Part shown: piece after piece, positions 32,594-45,295 of the stretch
How positions within the stretch are numbered: the first letter of the stretch is position 1
Layout: each line of letters starts with the position of its first letter
Assembly: GCF_022811605.1 (NCBI RefSeq)
Contig: NZ_CP094533.1
Span: 186,001-250,000 of the forward strand
Direction: 5' to 3'
DNA from: Agromyces soli
GTDB lineage: Bacteria > Actinomycetota > Actinomycetes > Actinomycetales > Microbacteriaceae
Length of the DNA stretch: 64,000 bases
The notes under the pieces: model-generated
Told to the model about the DNA's origin: nothing
Seen by the model: the letters and a program-made list of their open reading frames with translations, nothing else
Databases searched by the model: none
Position numbers and translations under genes: made by a program

Positions 32594-32861
32594 GCAGCAC
32601 GTACCCGTCTGGCACCGCCGCTTCGAGGGCGGCGTTCGCCGTCGCGTAGTCGGGACCCTCCGCCTCGATCGCCTCGACCCGGTCCGGCCGGATGACGCCC
32701 TTCGCGGTGGTCACCCCCTCCTTCATGGAGAAATGCGCCTGCACGAGCACGTGCCCGGCCGGAACGAGCGCGACGAGCGCGTCGTACGCGGAGCCGCGGT
32801 CGTGCCCCTCGGCGACGAGTTCCGTCGTGGCGGTGGGGCGGATGGTTCCGGTGAGGCGCAT
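32574..32861 (-). CDS. Small conserved-looking hypothetical protein
   Basis: A 95-residue soluble protein (MRLTGTIRPTATTELVAEG at the start; later GVTTAKGVIRPDRVEAIEAEG and DGYVLLNRVPA). Sequence is well-ordered, with alternating strand/helix character, and shows two similar halves (SAYDALVALVPAGHVLVQ and TANAALEAAVPDGYVLLN), which suggests an internal duplication. No named family recognised. Convergent with the AadA-like gene, with 20 bp of overlap. Confidence 0.6.
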   Translation of the reverse strand: MRLTGTIRPTATTELVAEGHDRGSAYDALVALVPAGHVLVQAHFSMKEGVTTAKGVIRPDRVEAIEAEGPDYATANAALEAAVPDGYVLLNRVPA

Positions 32862-32914
32862 GCTTCGAGCCTACGCTCGCCCACTGGCGAGCCTGGCCAG
32901 CGGTAGCCTGACGG

Positions 32915-33598
32915 ATGACGCGGAACGGAGGACGAGTGCGGGAGGTCTCGCGGAGCGGCATCGCGCTCTCCGTCGCGCTCGGACTCGTCGCCGGCTACGT
33001 CGACGCCGTGGGCTTCATCGAGACGGGCGGGCTGTTCGTCTCCTTCATGAGCGGCAACTCGACGCAGGCCGGAGTCGAGCTCTGGGACGTCGGACTCGCC
33101 GACGCCCTGCTGCCGCTGGCGCTCGTCGCGGCCTTCGTCGTCGGCGTCGCCCTCGGCGGCGTATTCGGCGCACACGGCACGAGGCGCGCCTGGATCGTCG
33201 CCGCAGCCGCTGCAGCCGTCGCCGCGGCCGCCGCGTTCGGCCTCGCCGATCCCGATGCCGCCTGGAGGTTCGGCCTCCTCGCCGCTGCGATGGGCGCACT
33301 CAACACCCTGTTCCTCGCCGAGGGCCGTGCACGCGTCGCGATCACCTACGCGACCGGCACGCTCGTGAGCCTGGGCCTCGCGCTCGCGGCGCTCGTCACC
33401 GGGCGGTCCCGCACGGCGTGGCGGCGCCCGCTGCTGCTCTGGGGGTCCCTGGCCGGCGGCGCCGTCATCGGTGCGGCCGTGCACCGCGCGCTCGGCGGGT
33501 TCGCCCTCCTGGCCGCGGCGGCGGGGCTCGTGGCGATCGCGGCCATGCTCGCGGTCGCGCGGGCGCGGCGGGCCGGCGAGGCTCCGAGCGCCGGCTGA
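32915..33598 (+). CDS. YoaK/DUF1275-family membrane protein
   Basis: A 227-residue membrane protein with about six helices. ALGLVAGYVDAVGFIETGGLFVSFMSGNSTQ is the conserved DUF1275 opening (GYVDAVGF...F.SGNS). The function of this family is unknown; some members are linked to stress or drug transport contexts. ATG 32915; transcribed away from the small hypothetical gene. Confidence 0.85.
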   Translation: MTRNGGRVREVSRSGIALSVALGLVAGYVDAVGFIETGGLFVSFMSGNSTQAGVELWDVGLADALLPLALVAAFVVGVALGGVFGAHGTRRAWIVAAAAAAVAAAAAFGLADPDAAWRFGLLAAAMGALNTLFLAEGRARVAITYATGTLVSLGLALAALVTGRSRTAWRRPLLLWGSLAGGAVIGAAVHRALGGFALLAAAAGLVAIAAMLAVARARRAGEAPSAG

Positions 33599-33663
33599 CC
33601 CGCCGCCTGGGCCCGCCGGCGCCGGCGCATCCATCGGCGCATCCATCGACGCATTCCGATTGA

Positions 33664-33676
33664 TAAAACGTGTTAC
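33664..33676. promoter_or_regulatory. Candidate LacI operator upstream of the acyl-CoA operon
   Basis: TAAAACGTGTTAC lies 40-52 bp before the GTG start at 33716, in an AT-rich promoter patch. The reverse complement, TAAATCGTGTTAC (one mismatch), is in front of the MHS transporter gene at 39907-39919, next to the LacI gene. Confidence 0.55.
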
Positions 33677-33715
33677 TTTACGTAGAAGGCCGACGAGGAC
33701 GAGGGAGTCGCAGGA

Positions 33716-34915
33716 GTGCAGACCAGTGTCACGGAGAACCCAGCCAGCTCGACGACGGTGCTGCGCGGGATCACCTGGGACCATCCGCGGGCCGTGGACT
33801 CGATCGAGCGCACGAGCGCGGCGTTCCAGGCGGAGCGGCCCGAGCTCCGCCTGCACTGGGACGCGCGACCGCTCCACGAGTTCGAAGAGGTGCCGCTGCA
33901 GCTCCTCGCGGCCGACTACGACCTGCTCGCGATCGACCATCCGTTCGTCGGCGATGCCGTGGCGAGCGGCGCGTTGGCCCCGCTCTCGTCGCTCGTGCCG
34001 CACGCCGAACTGGGCTCCAGCGGCGAGCGCTTCGTCGGCCACAGCCTCGCGAGCTACGAGTGGCGGGGCGAGTACTACGCCCTCCCGGTGGACGCCGCCT
34101 GCATGGTCGGAGCAGCCAGGGCGGGCGCGCTCGCGGAAGGCGATCACCCTCGCCGATGGGCGCAGGTCGTCGGGCTCCTCCAGGAGCTCGGCCCCGAACG
34201 CGCCCTCCTGACGGCGAACCCCACCCACCTCTGGGGCACCTTCCTGTCCCTCTGCGAGGCGCACCGACCAGGCCTCCAGCCGGACTTCGAATCGGGTCCG
34301 GCCTGGTGGACGGCGGCGGGCATCGCGGCCGAGGTCGGCGTCCCCGCCCTCGAGCTGCTCAGGGAGCTCACCGCGCTGACCTCGCCCCGCTCCTTCCACC
34401 TCGACCCGGTGCAGGTGCTCGACGAGCTGTCCGGCGACGGCGCCGCGGTGTACTGTCCATCGGTGTTCATCTACTCCACCTACGCCCACGATCGCCCCGG
34501 ACGGGCGCGCGTCGCGTTCCACGACGCCCCGAGCCTCGACGGCGAGCCCGTGGGCACCCTCACCGGGGGCGTGGGGCTCGGCGTCTCCCGATCCTCGCGC
34601 GCCCCGAAGGATGCCGCGCGCTTCGTCGCCTTCGCGACGAGCGACGCGGTGCAGCGCGGCGTATACGCCGGCGCGGGCGGGCAGCCGGCGACCGTGTCCG
34701 CCTGGCACGACGAGCGGGTGAACGCCGCGGCAGGCGGGCTCTACCGAGCGACGTCGAAGACGATGCAGCGCTCGTTCGTGCGTCCGCGCCGACGCGGCTA
34801 CCCCGCGTACCAGCGGGCGGCGGCGCACACGATCCACGAGCTGATGCGAGCGCGCACCGGCGCACCCGACATCCTGACGGCGCTCAATCGACTGTGGGCC
34901 GATGTCGCGCACTAG
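33716..34915 (+). CDS. Family 1 solute-binding-like protein without signal peptide
   Basis: A 399-residue protein with the layout of extracellular sugar-binding proteins: LRGITWDHPRAVDSIERTSAAFQ near the start, ALPVDAACMVGAA in the hinge and FYCPSVF-like and GVGLGVSRSSRAPKDAARF segments in the second lobe. The N-terminus (MQTSVTENPASSTT) has no signal sequence or lipobox, and no ABC permease or ATPase is near. GTG 33716 is the start. It heads the acyl-CoA operon and overlaps the ligase gene by 14 bp. It may be a cytoplasmic ligand sensor or carrier; this is inference. Confidence 0.65.
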   Translation: MQTSVTENPASSTTVLRGITWDHPRAVDSIERTSAAFQAERPELRLHWDARPLHEFEEVPLQLLAADYDLLAIDHPFVGDAVASGALAPLSSLVPHAELGSSGERFVGHSLASYEWRGEYYALPVDAACMVGAARAGALAEGDHPRRWAQVVGLLQELGPERALLTANPTHLWGTFLSLCEAHRPGLQPDFESGPAWWTAAGIAAEVGVPALELLRELTALTSPRSFHLDPVQVLDELSGDGAAVYCPSVFIYSTYAHDRPGRARVAFHDAPSLDGEPVGTLTGGVGLGVSRSSRAPKDAARFVAFATSDAVQRGVYAGAGGQPATVSAWHDERVNAAAGGLYRATSKTMQRSFVRPRRRGYPAYQRAAAHTIHELMRARTGAPDILTALNRLWADVAH

Positions 34916-36497
34916 CGCGACCGGCGTCGCGCAGCTGCTCGGCGACTGCTACGAGGCGCACTCGGACGATCCCGCGCTGCGCTGGGGCGAGCGCTGGTTC
35001 AGCTTCGCCGAGGTCGCGGCCATCGCCGCCGGCATCGCCGCCCGCCTCCGAGATGCCGGCGCGGCGCCGGGCGATCGCGTGGTCGTGCACCTCGATACCG
35101 GCCCGCTGGCCCGCGCGGTGGATCACGCCCTGCTCGGCCACGGATTCGTGCGCGTCGCCCTGAGCTCCCGGCTCCATCCGCACGAGGTCGCGGCGATCGC
35201 CGCGGACGCGGAGGCGGCGATCGTGATCTGCGAGGCCGCCCGCGCCGACGAGCTTCGCGCCGCCTTCGCCTCCGCGCCGTGCCGAGCGCGCATCGTGACC
35301 TTCGACGACGGCGACGCGATCCCGAGCCGCCTCCTCGAGGCGGCGACTCCGGCCCCGCTCCTCCCCCGCGCCTCCGACGATCCGCTGATGCTGATGTACA
35401 GCTCCGGCACGACGGGCGCACCCAAGGGGGTGGTCGTGACCGACGCCACCTGGCTCGCGCAGCTCGGTCGCGCGGTCGCGCAGCTGCCCCCGATCACTCG
35501 TGACGACGTCGTGGTCCTGGCCGCGCCGATGGCCCACTTCGGCGGGTCGATCGGACTCGACTGCATGCTGCGGGGCGCGCGCACCGTCGTCGTCGACCCC
35601 TTCGAGCCGCACCGGGTGCTCGACGCGATCGAAGCGCATCGGGGCACCGTGGTGCCGCTCGTGCCCACGCTGCTCGGCCGACTGGTCGATGCGCTGCCCG
35701 GTCGCGACGAGGCCGTCGCCTCGGTCCGAGCGGTCCCCTACGGCGGCTCGCCGGTCCCCACCGATGTGCTCGTCCGCGCGGCCCGGTACTTCCCCCGTTC
35801 GCTCGTGCAGTTCTACGGGCTCGCCGAGGCGCTGGCGCCGCTGACGGTGCTCTCCCCCGACGACCACCGCCGCGCGGCCCGCCGGCTCGCCGGCTCCCCC
35901 GACGACGCGGCGGCCCGAGCCCGCCTGCAGTCGGCCGGACGCTGGACGCCGGGGATCGAGCACCGGATCGTCGACGACGAGCTCCAGGTGCGCGGCGATA
36001 CGGTCATGCGCGGGTACTGGCGGCGCGACGCGCTCACCGCCTCGGCACTGGAAGACGGCTGGTTCCGCACCGGGGATCTCGGCGAGACGGATGCCGAGGG
36101 CTATCTCCACCTCCGCGGTCGCCGCTCCGAGCTCATCATCTCGGGCGGCTTCAACATCCACCCGCGCGAGGTCGAACAGGTCATCGAGCAGCTGCCGGGC
36201 ATCGCCGAGGTCGCGGTGCTCGGGCTCCCGGACGAGCGGTGGGGCGAAGCGGTCCACGCCGTCGTGGTCCTCGAGCCCGGCTCCGCCGGCGATCCCCCGA
36301 GGCATCCCGACGACCTCGCCCGAGCGGTGCGCGAGGCGTGCCTCGCGCGCATCGCGTCGTACAAGAAGCCCGTCGGCATCCACGTGCTCCCCGCCATCCC
36401 CAGGAACAGCTTCGGCAAGGTCGACCGCGCCGCGATCCGCGCGCGGTTCGGCTCCGCCGAGGACCGCACCCCCGTACCACCCCCAGAACGGAGATAG
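34902..36497 (+). CDS. AMP-binding acyl-CoA ligase
   Basis: A 531-residue member of the adenylate-forming family. The phosphate loop is LMYSSGTTGAPKGVVV, later motifs are QFYGLAEALAP (YGxxE), GWFRTGDLGETDAEG (TGD) and HLRGRRSELIISGGFNIHPREVE, with the catalytic lysine near the end in NSFGKVDR. It activates a carboxylic acid with ATP and CoA. The start lies inside the end of the upstream gene (14-bp overlap). Works with the CoA transferase and hydratase downstream. Confidence 0.88.
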   Translation: MSRTSATGVAQLLGDCYEAHSDDPALRWGERWFSFAEVAAIAAGIAARLRDAGAAPGDRVVVHLDTGPLARAVDHALLGHGFVRVALSSRLHPHEVAAIAADAEAAIVICEAARADELRAAFASAPCRARIVTFDDGDAIPSRLLEAATPAPLLPRASDDPLMLMYSSGTTGAPKGVVVTDATWLAQLGRAVAQLPPITRDDVVVLAAPMAHFGGSIGLDCMLRGARTVVVDPFEPHRVLDAIEAHRGTVVPLVPTLLGRLVDALPGRDEAVASVRAVPYGGSPVPTDVLVRAARYFPRSLVQFYGLAEALAPLTVLSPDDHRRAARRLAGSPDDAAARARLQSAGRWTPGIEHRIVDDELQVRGDTVMRGYWRRDALTASALEDGWFRTGDLGETDAEGYLHLRGRRSELIISGGFNIHPREVEQVIEQLPGIAEVAVLGLPDERWGEAVHAVVVLEPGSAGDPPRHPDDLARAVREACLARIASYKKPVGIHVLPAIPRNSFGKVDRAAIRARFGSAEDRTPVPPPERR

Positions 36498-36501
36498 CCG
36501 C

Positions 36502-37671
36502 ATGCAGGCACTCGATGGAATCCGCGTCCTCGACTTCACCCAGATGATGCTCGGGCCCTTCGGCACCCAGATCCTCGGCGACCTCGGCGCCGACGTCATC
36601 AAGGTGGAACGCCCGGAGGGCGAGTGGGAGCGCTCGCTCGAGATGATGGGGGCGCTCGTCGACGGCGAATCCGCCGCCTACCTCGCGATGAACCGGAACA
36701 AGCGCTCGCTCGCCCTGGACCTCAAGCACCCGCTGGCCCGCACGGCGCTCCTCGAGCTCGGCAAGAGCTGCGACGTGGTCGTCGAGAACTTCCGGCCCGG
36801 AGTGCTCGCGCGGCTCGGGCTCGGCTACGAGGACTTCGCGGCCGTCAAGCCCGACATCATCTACGCCTCCGGCTCGGGCTGGGGCCAGGACACCGTCTTC
36901 GCCCGCGAGAGCCGCCCCGGCCAGGACCTGCTCATCCAGGCGATGTCGGGCCTCGCGGCCGCCGGCGGCCGTCGCTCCGACCCGCCGACGCCGGCCGGGA
37001 CGGCGATCGTCGACCACGCCACCGCGCTCACGCTCGCGAACGGCATCCTCGCCGCCCTCATCGCCAGGAACACGCACGGGATCGGGCAGCGCGTCGAGGT
37101 CGACCTGTACTCGACGGCCATCGCCATGCAGTGCCAGGAGATCTCGACCTTCGTGAACCAGGGGGCGGACTACGAACGCTCGGAAGCGGGCGTCGGGCAG
37201 GCCTGGCTCTCGGCGCCGTTCGGGATCTACGAGGCCCGGGACGGCTGGCTCGCGATCGCGATGGCGTCGCTGCCGGCGGTCTCGGCGGCGGTGCCGGAGG
37301 TGCAGTTCGGCTCGCTCGACCCGTGGTCGGATCGAGACGAGGTCAAGCACCGCCTGGAGGCGGTGACCCGGACGCAGCCGGTGCAGCACTGGCTCGACAC
37401 GCTGGGGGCGAGCGGGCTCTGGGCGGCGCGGGTGCGCAGCACGCGCGAGGCCGTCGACGAGTTGCGCGAGCACGGTTCGGAGCTGATCGTCACCGTGGAC
37501 GGCCCGGGCGGCAGCCCGATCGAGCTGATCGGCTCGGCGATCCGCCTCAGTGCGACGCCGTGGCGTCAACGACTCGCTCCCCCGCGGGTCGGCGAGCACT
37601 CCGCCGACATCCTGAGCGAAGTCCTCACCCCTCAGGAGATCGACGAGCTGCTCGGCGGAGCGTCCTCGTGA
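36502..37671 (+). CDS. Family III CoA transferase (CaiB/BaiF type)
   Basis: A 389-residue family III CoA transferase. VLDFTQMMLGPFGTQILGDLGADVIKVE is the N-terminal hallmark, and the catalytic aspartate is in TAIVDHATALT near residue 168. SLALDLKHP and GVLARLGLGYE also fit. It moves CoA between carboxylates, as in carnitine, itaconate or formate pathways. ATG 36502, 4 bp after the ligase stop; overlaps the hydratase by GTGA. Confidence 0.9.
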   Translation: MQALDGIRVLDFTQMMLGPFGTQILGDLGADVIKVERPEGEWERSLEMMGALVDGESAAYLAMNRNKRSLALDLKHPLARTALLELGKSCDVVVENFRPGVLARLGLGYEDFAAVKPDIIYASGSGWGQDTVFARESRPGQDLLIQAMSGLAAAGGRRSDPPTPAGTAIVDHATALTLANGILAALIARNTHGIGQRVEVDLYSTAIAMQCQEISTFVNQGADYERSEAGVGQAWLSAPFGIYEARDGWLAIAMASLPAVSAAVPEVQFGSLDPWSDRDEVKHRLEAVTRTQPVQHWLDTLGASGLWAARVRSTREAVDELREHGSELIVTVDGPGGSPIELIGSAIRLSATPWRQRLAPPRVGEHSADILSEVLTPQEIDELLGGASS

Positions 37672-38471
37672 GCGCCGCGACCGGCGAGACGGCCGTGCAC
37701 CCGAACCTCCTCGTCCGGGACGACGGACATGTCCGCGTGCTGCGCATCGATCGCGAGGACAAGCTCGGCGCGTTCTCGAGCACGCTGGTCCAGGCGATCG
37801 GCTCGGAGCTCGCCCGCATCCGACAGTCCCCCTCTGTGCGGGTCGTCGTGCTCACGGGGACCGGCCGGGGCTTCGTCGCGGGCGCGGACATCGAGGAGTA
37901 CGCGAACGCGGGGGTCGAGGAGTTCGCCGAGTACCAGCGCCGCTCCCGCGCGGTCTTCGACGACCTCGCCCGCCTGCCGCAGGCGACGATCGCCGCGGTG
38001 AACGGCTACGCGTTCGGCGGCGGCTTCGAGATCGCCCTCTGCTGCGACTTCATCGTCGCGGCCGCCACCGCGAAGTTCGGCCTGCCCGAGATCAAGCTCG
38101 GGCTCATCCCGGGCGGCGGCGGCCCGCAGCGCCTGGTGCGCGAGATCGGCGCCCGCTGGACGAAGGAGCTCGTGCTGACCGGCCGCAGCGTCACCGCCCA
38201 GGAGGCCCACGAACGCGGCATCGTCACCAGCGTGTTCGAGCGCGAGGCGCTGGCGGACGAGACGATGGCGTTCGCTCGCGCACTGGCCGCGCAACCGCGG
38301 AACGCCCTGCGCGAGGCGAAGCAGGTCATCGATTCCGGGCGCTCGCAGGATCTGGAGACCGCGCTGTCGGCCGACCAGCTCGCACTCGCGCGCCTGTTCG
38401 ACTCCGCCGACGGCGCCGAGGGGATCCGCGCGTTCGTCGAGAAGCGGCCGCCGCGGTTCGACGCCAGGTAG
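37668..38471 (+). CDS. Enoyl-CoA hydratase/isomerase
   Basis: A 267-residue crotonase-fold enzyme. The CoA/oxyanion segment RGFVAGADIEEYAN and AAVNGYAFGGGFEIALCCDF are characteristic, and the catalytic glutamates are in the FEIAL and PEIKLGLIPGGGG regions. It hydrates or isomerises an enoyl-CoA made by the two genes before it. The start is GTG 37668 in a GTGA overlap. A strong bidirectional terminator follows. Confidence 0.88.
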   Translation: MSAATGETAVHPNLLVRDDGHVRVLRIDREDKLGAFSSTLVQAIGSELARIRQSPSVRVVVLTGTGRGFVAGADIEEYANAGVEEFAEYQRRSRAVFDDLARLPQATIAAVNGYAFGGGFEIALCCDFIVAAATAKFGLPEIKLGLIPGGGGPQRLVREIGARWTKELVLTGRSVTAQEAHERGIVTSVFEREALADETMAFARALAAQPRNALREAKQVIDSGRSQDLETALSADQLALARLFDSADGAEGIRAFVEKRPPRFDAR

Positions 38472-38478
38472 CGCGCGC

Positions 38479-38516
38479 GAGGACGCCCCCGGAACTCCAG
38501 TTCCGGGGGCGTCCTC
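38479..38516. terminator. Bidirectional terminator hairpin
   Basis: GAGGACGCCCCCGGAAC, loop TCCA, then its exact complement: a 17-bp stem between the convergent hydratase and transporter genes, followed by ATTCTGAC. It can serve both strands. Confidence 0.85.
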
Positions 38517-38535
38517 ATTCTGACTGGGGCCTCGC

Positions 38536-39846
38536 TCAGCGCACCGTCGCCGCGACGGGCGCAGCGGCGGCCCGACGGCCCTTCTTCCGCATGTGGACCG
38601 CGATCCCGATCAGCCCGGCGACCGCGATGAGCTCGAGGACCACCAGGTAGAGGGCGGGTGCGATCAGCAGCCCCGTCGAATCGATCAGCGCGATCACGAT
38701 GTACGGCGCGAAGCCGCCGAAGGCGGCGTTCGCGACGGCGTACACGATGCCGAGGTAGGTCGCCCGCACGTTGTCGGGCGTCAGCTCCGCCAGCATCGCG
38801 GGGGTCGGTCCGGCGACGAGGCCGAGCGCGGCGGCGAACAGCAGGATCGCCGCGCCGACGGCCGGCACGGAGCCCTCGATCAGCAGCAGATAGCAGGGCA
38901 CGGCGAGGACCGCGAGCGCGATCGCGCCGGCGAGCATCACCTTCCAGCGGTCAAAGCGGTCCGACAGCCAGCCGCCCAGCACGATGAAGCCCGCGTAGAC
39001 GGTGAGTCCGCAGAGCGACGCCGTCAGCCCGGCCGAGATCGGCCGCTCCAGGACGCCGTTGAAGAAGGTCGGCAGGAACTGCAGCGTCACGTAGCCGCCG
39101 GCCGTCCAGGAGACGATGGCCGCGGTGCCGGCGATGATCATCCGCCAGTTGCTGCGGAACACGTCCGCGATCGGGCTCTTCGCAACCTCGCCGCTCTCCT
39201 GGAGTTCGACGAACGCGGGCGTCTCGTCGATGTGCCGGCGGATGTACCAGCCGATGACGCCGAGCGGGAGCGCGATGAGGAACGGGATGCGCCAGCCGAA
39301 GTCGTTCAGGAACTCCTCGCTCATCCAGGAGGTCAGCGCCGCGCCGAGACCGGCCGAGACCGCGAGGGCGGCGACGATGCTGGCCGGCTGCGCCGACCCC
39401 ATCAGGCCGCGGCTGCGGGTGCCGGCGTGCTCGAAGAGCAGCGACGCCGCGCCGCCGAACTCGCCGCCGGCGGAGAAGCCCTGGATGAGCCGGAGCAGCG
39501 TCAGGAGGATCGGCGCCCACACGCCGATCTGCTCGAACGACGGCAGGAGCCCCATGACGAAGGTGGCGCCGGCCATGGTCAGGATCACGAACGACAGCAC
39601 CCAGCGGCGGCCGAGCCGGTCGCCGAAATGGCCGAAGACGAACGCGCCGATGGGACGGATCACGAAGGCGGCGCCGAACACGCCGAGCGTCGCGAGCAGG
39701 CCGACGAGCCCCTCGGCCTCGGGGAAGAAGACCCGGGCGAGGATCGGCGAGAAGTAGCCGTAGATCGCGAAGTCGTACCATTCGACGAAGTTCCCAGCGG
39801 CCGCCGCCGCGACGATCTTGCCCCTGCCGGAGGGTTTTGCTGACAC
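38536..39846 (-). CDS. MFS transporter, MHS type, for the acyl-CoA operon
   Basis: A 436-residue transporter of the MHS group: GNFVEWYDFAIYGYFSPI and GHFGDRLGRRWVLS are the marker motifs, with GGWLSDRFDRWK in the second half. It likely imports the carboxylic acid used by the ligase and transferase. The promoter carries a copy of the LacI operator (39907-39919). It converges with the catabolic operon at the shared terminator, so transport and catabolism are transcribed toward each other. Confidence 0.87.
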   Translation of the reverse strand: MSAKPSGRGKIVAAAAAGNFVEWYDFAIYGYFSPILARVFFPEAEGLVGLLATLGVFGAAFVIRPIGAFVFGHFGDRLGRRWVLSFVILTMAGATFVMGLLPSFEQIGVWAPILLTLLRLIQGFSAGGEFGGAASLLFEHAGTRSRGLMGSAQPASIVAALAVSAGLGAALTSWMSEEFLNDFGWRIPFLIALPLGVIGWYIRRHIDETPAFVELQESGEVAKSPIADVFRSNWRMIIAGTAAIVSWTAGGYVTLQFLPTFFNGVLERPISAGLTASLCGLTVYAGFIVLGGWLSDRFDRWKVMLAGAIALAVLAVPCYLLLIEGSVPAVGAAILLFAAALGLVAGPTPAMLAELTPDNVRATYLGIVYAVANAAFGGFAPYIVIALIDSTGLLIAPALYLVVLELIAVAGLIGIAVHMRKKGRRAAAAPVAATVR

Positions 39847-39906
39847 AGTTGGTCTCCTTTGACTGCGAAGCGCGCACGGAGGCTCCCGGGTGGTCGAGCT
39901 CCGTTA

Positions 39907-39920
39907 GTAACACGATTTAC
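39907..39920. promoter_or_regulatory. Candidate LacI operator, transporter/LacI region
   Basis: GTAACACGATTTAC lies 61 bp before the transporter start. Its reverse complement matches the site upstream of the acyl-CoA operon in 12 of 13 positions. Incomplete dyad (GTAA...TTAC), as for LacI-type sites. Confidence 0.55.
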
Positions 39921-39963
39921 CTGACTGTATGGCAGAGCTCTCAGCGCTGTCAACCGAGGGCCG

Positions 39964-40992
<1,029 letters not shown>

Positions 40993-41037
40993 CTAACCAG
41001 CTCCGCGCCCCACCGGCGACGACCGGCGCCGACACGA

Positions 41038-41071
41038 CGAGGGGGCGGATGCCGAAGCATCCGCCCCCTCG
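41038..41071 (-). terminator. Terminator of the nrd operon
   Basis: CGAGGGGGCGGATGC, loop CGAA, then the exact complement: a 15-bp stem with a stable tetraloop, 18 bp past the nrdF stop. Very likely the end of the nrdHIEF transcript. Confidence 0.85.
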
Positions 41072-41089
41072 TTCGCGAGAAGCAGGGAG

Positions 41090-44240
<3,151 letters not shown>

Positions 44241-44272
44241 TCCGCTCGACCCCCGGGGCGCCTCGATCAGAG

Positions 44273-44692
44273 CTACGCCGTCAGTCGTTGCCGCTGTGCT
44301 TGCCAAAATGCGTCCAATCCCTCGTCGACGGCGCGAACGTCGTCTGGTGTTCCGAATACTTCAAAGCGGTAGAGATGCGGCACGGCGCACTTGGCGGCGA
44401 TGATGTCGCCGGCCAGGCAGTAGCCCGTGCCGAAATTGGTGTTGCCTGCGCCGATGACGCCGCGGATGAGCGCCCGGTTCGCCGGGTCGTTCAGGAAGCG
44501 GATGACCTGCTTCGGGACGGCGCCATTGCCGTCGCCTCCGCCGTAGGTCGGCACGACGAGCACGAACGGCTCGTCGGCGTGGAGCGGCTCATCGCGGGCG
44601 TACAGCGGGATGCGGTCGGCCGGACGGCCGAGCTTCTCCATGAAGCGCTGCGTGTTGCCCGAGACGCTCGAGAAGTAGACCAGGTTCGTCAT
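44273..44692 (-). CDS. nrdI: Ribonucleotide reductase-associated flavodoxin
   Basis: A 139-residue flavodoxin-like protein: [17 protein letters not shown] is the FMN phosphate loop, and [20 protein letters not shown] and [14 protein letters not shown] are NrdI hallmarks. It supplies oxidant to assemble the manganese-tyrosyl cofactor in NrdF. It lies between nrdH and nrdE. Confidence 0.95.
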   Translation of the reverse strand: MTNLVYFSSVSGNTQRFMEKLGRPADRIPLYARDEPLHADEPFVLVVPTYGGGDGNGAVPKQVIRFLNDPANRALIRGVIGAGNTNFGTGYCLAGDIIAAKCAVPHLYRFEVFGTPDDVRAVDEGLDAFWQAQRQRLTA

Positions 44693-44749
44693 GTCCCCTC
44701 CCTCACGTCGTGCGCGGCCGGATCTCGTGGAGCTCACCGACCGCCATGA

Positions 44750-44983
44750 CTACGCGAGGCGGGCGGCCAGCTCGTCGATCTTGTCGGGACGGAAGCCCGA
44801 CCAGTGGCCGTCGTCGGTGATGACGACCGGGGCCTGCAGGTAGCCGAGCTCTTTCACCTGCGCGAGCGCCTGCTCGTCGACAGAGAGGTCGAGCACTTCG
44901 TACTCGATGCCCTTGCTGTCGAGGGCGCGATACGTCGCGTTGCACTGCACGCAGGAAGGCTTGGTGTAGACCGTGACCGTCAT
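44750..44983 (-). CDS. nrdH: Glutaredoxin-like protein NrdH
   Basis: A 77-residue redoxin with the CVQC active site (TKPSCVQCNATYRALD) and the NrdH-specific WSGFRPDKIDEL near the C-terminus. It reduces NrdE. The first gene of the operon, downstream of a paired NrdR-type site. Confidence 0.95.
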   Translation of the reverse strand: MTVTVYTKPSCVQCNATYRALDSKGIEYEVLDLSVDEQALAQVKELGYLQAPVVITDDGHWSGFRPDKIDELAARLA

Positions 44984-45047
44984 GGTTTCCCCTCGTTCTC
45001 TCGAGCCCCTCGGGGAGCTCGCCCCCGGTTTCTAGCTGGTGTCTTCG

Positions 45048-45095
45048 ATACTACATCTTGTGTTCACCCAGCGGGGCGGCCACAACATGCTGTAG
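45048..45095. promoter_or_regulatory. Paired NrdR boxes upstream of nrdH
   Basis: ATACTACATCTTGTGT (45048-45063) fits the known NrdR consensus (ACAC-TATATA-GTGT type) at about 13 of 16 positions. CCACAACATGCTGTAG (45080-45095) fits at about 10. Their starts are 32 bp apart, about three helical turns, as known for NrdR. Expected role: repression of nrd when ATP/dATP is high. Confidence 0.7.
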
Positions 45096-45109
45096 TTACA
45101 TTCGTGTAG

Positions 45110-45195
45110 TTATCCACGGGGTTATCCACGGGATTTCCCCAGCCCGGCTGACTCGGATCGGCGGAAATCCGCCCTTCCGGGCCCTGTTATCCACA
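45110..45195. promoter_or_regulatory. Cluster of DnaA-box-like sequences
   Basis: TTATCCACG occurs at 45110-45118 and 45122-45130, and TTATCCACA (the consensus DnaA box) at 45187-45195. Three near-consensus boxes in 86 bp, 127-212 bp upstream of nrdH, suggest that replication initiator DnaA acts on the nucleotide-supply operon. Not an origin: dnaA, dnaN and an AT-rich region are absent. Confidence 0.55.
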
Positions 45196-45260
45196 ACGCC
45201 CACCGCCCCGGAAAAAGTCCTTGTGGACAGTCGCCCCGGCGTGTCGCGGCGTGTCGTCGA

Positions 45261-45278
45261 GCCCCAAGAACTTGGGGC
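45261..45278 (-). terminator. Hairpin after the acyltransferase gene
   Basis: GCCCCAAG, AA, CTTGGGGC: an 8-bp stem 17 bp past the acyltransferase stop on the minus strand, in front of the nrd promoter region. Probably a weak terminator separating the two units. Confidence 0.5.
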
Positions 45279-45295
45279 CCTCGCCGGGCCGACCC

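Noticed and set aside
45110..45195. DnaA-box cluster as replication origin
   Set aside because: No dnaA/dnaN/recF neighbours and no AT-rich unwinding region; better read as nrd regulation.
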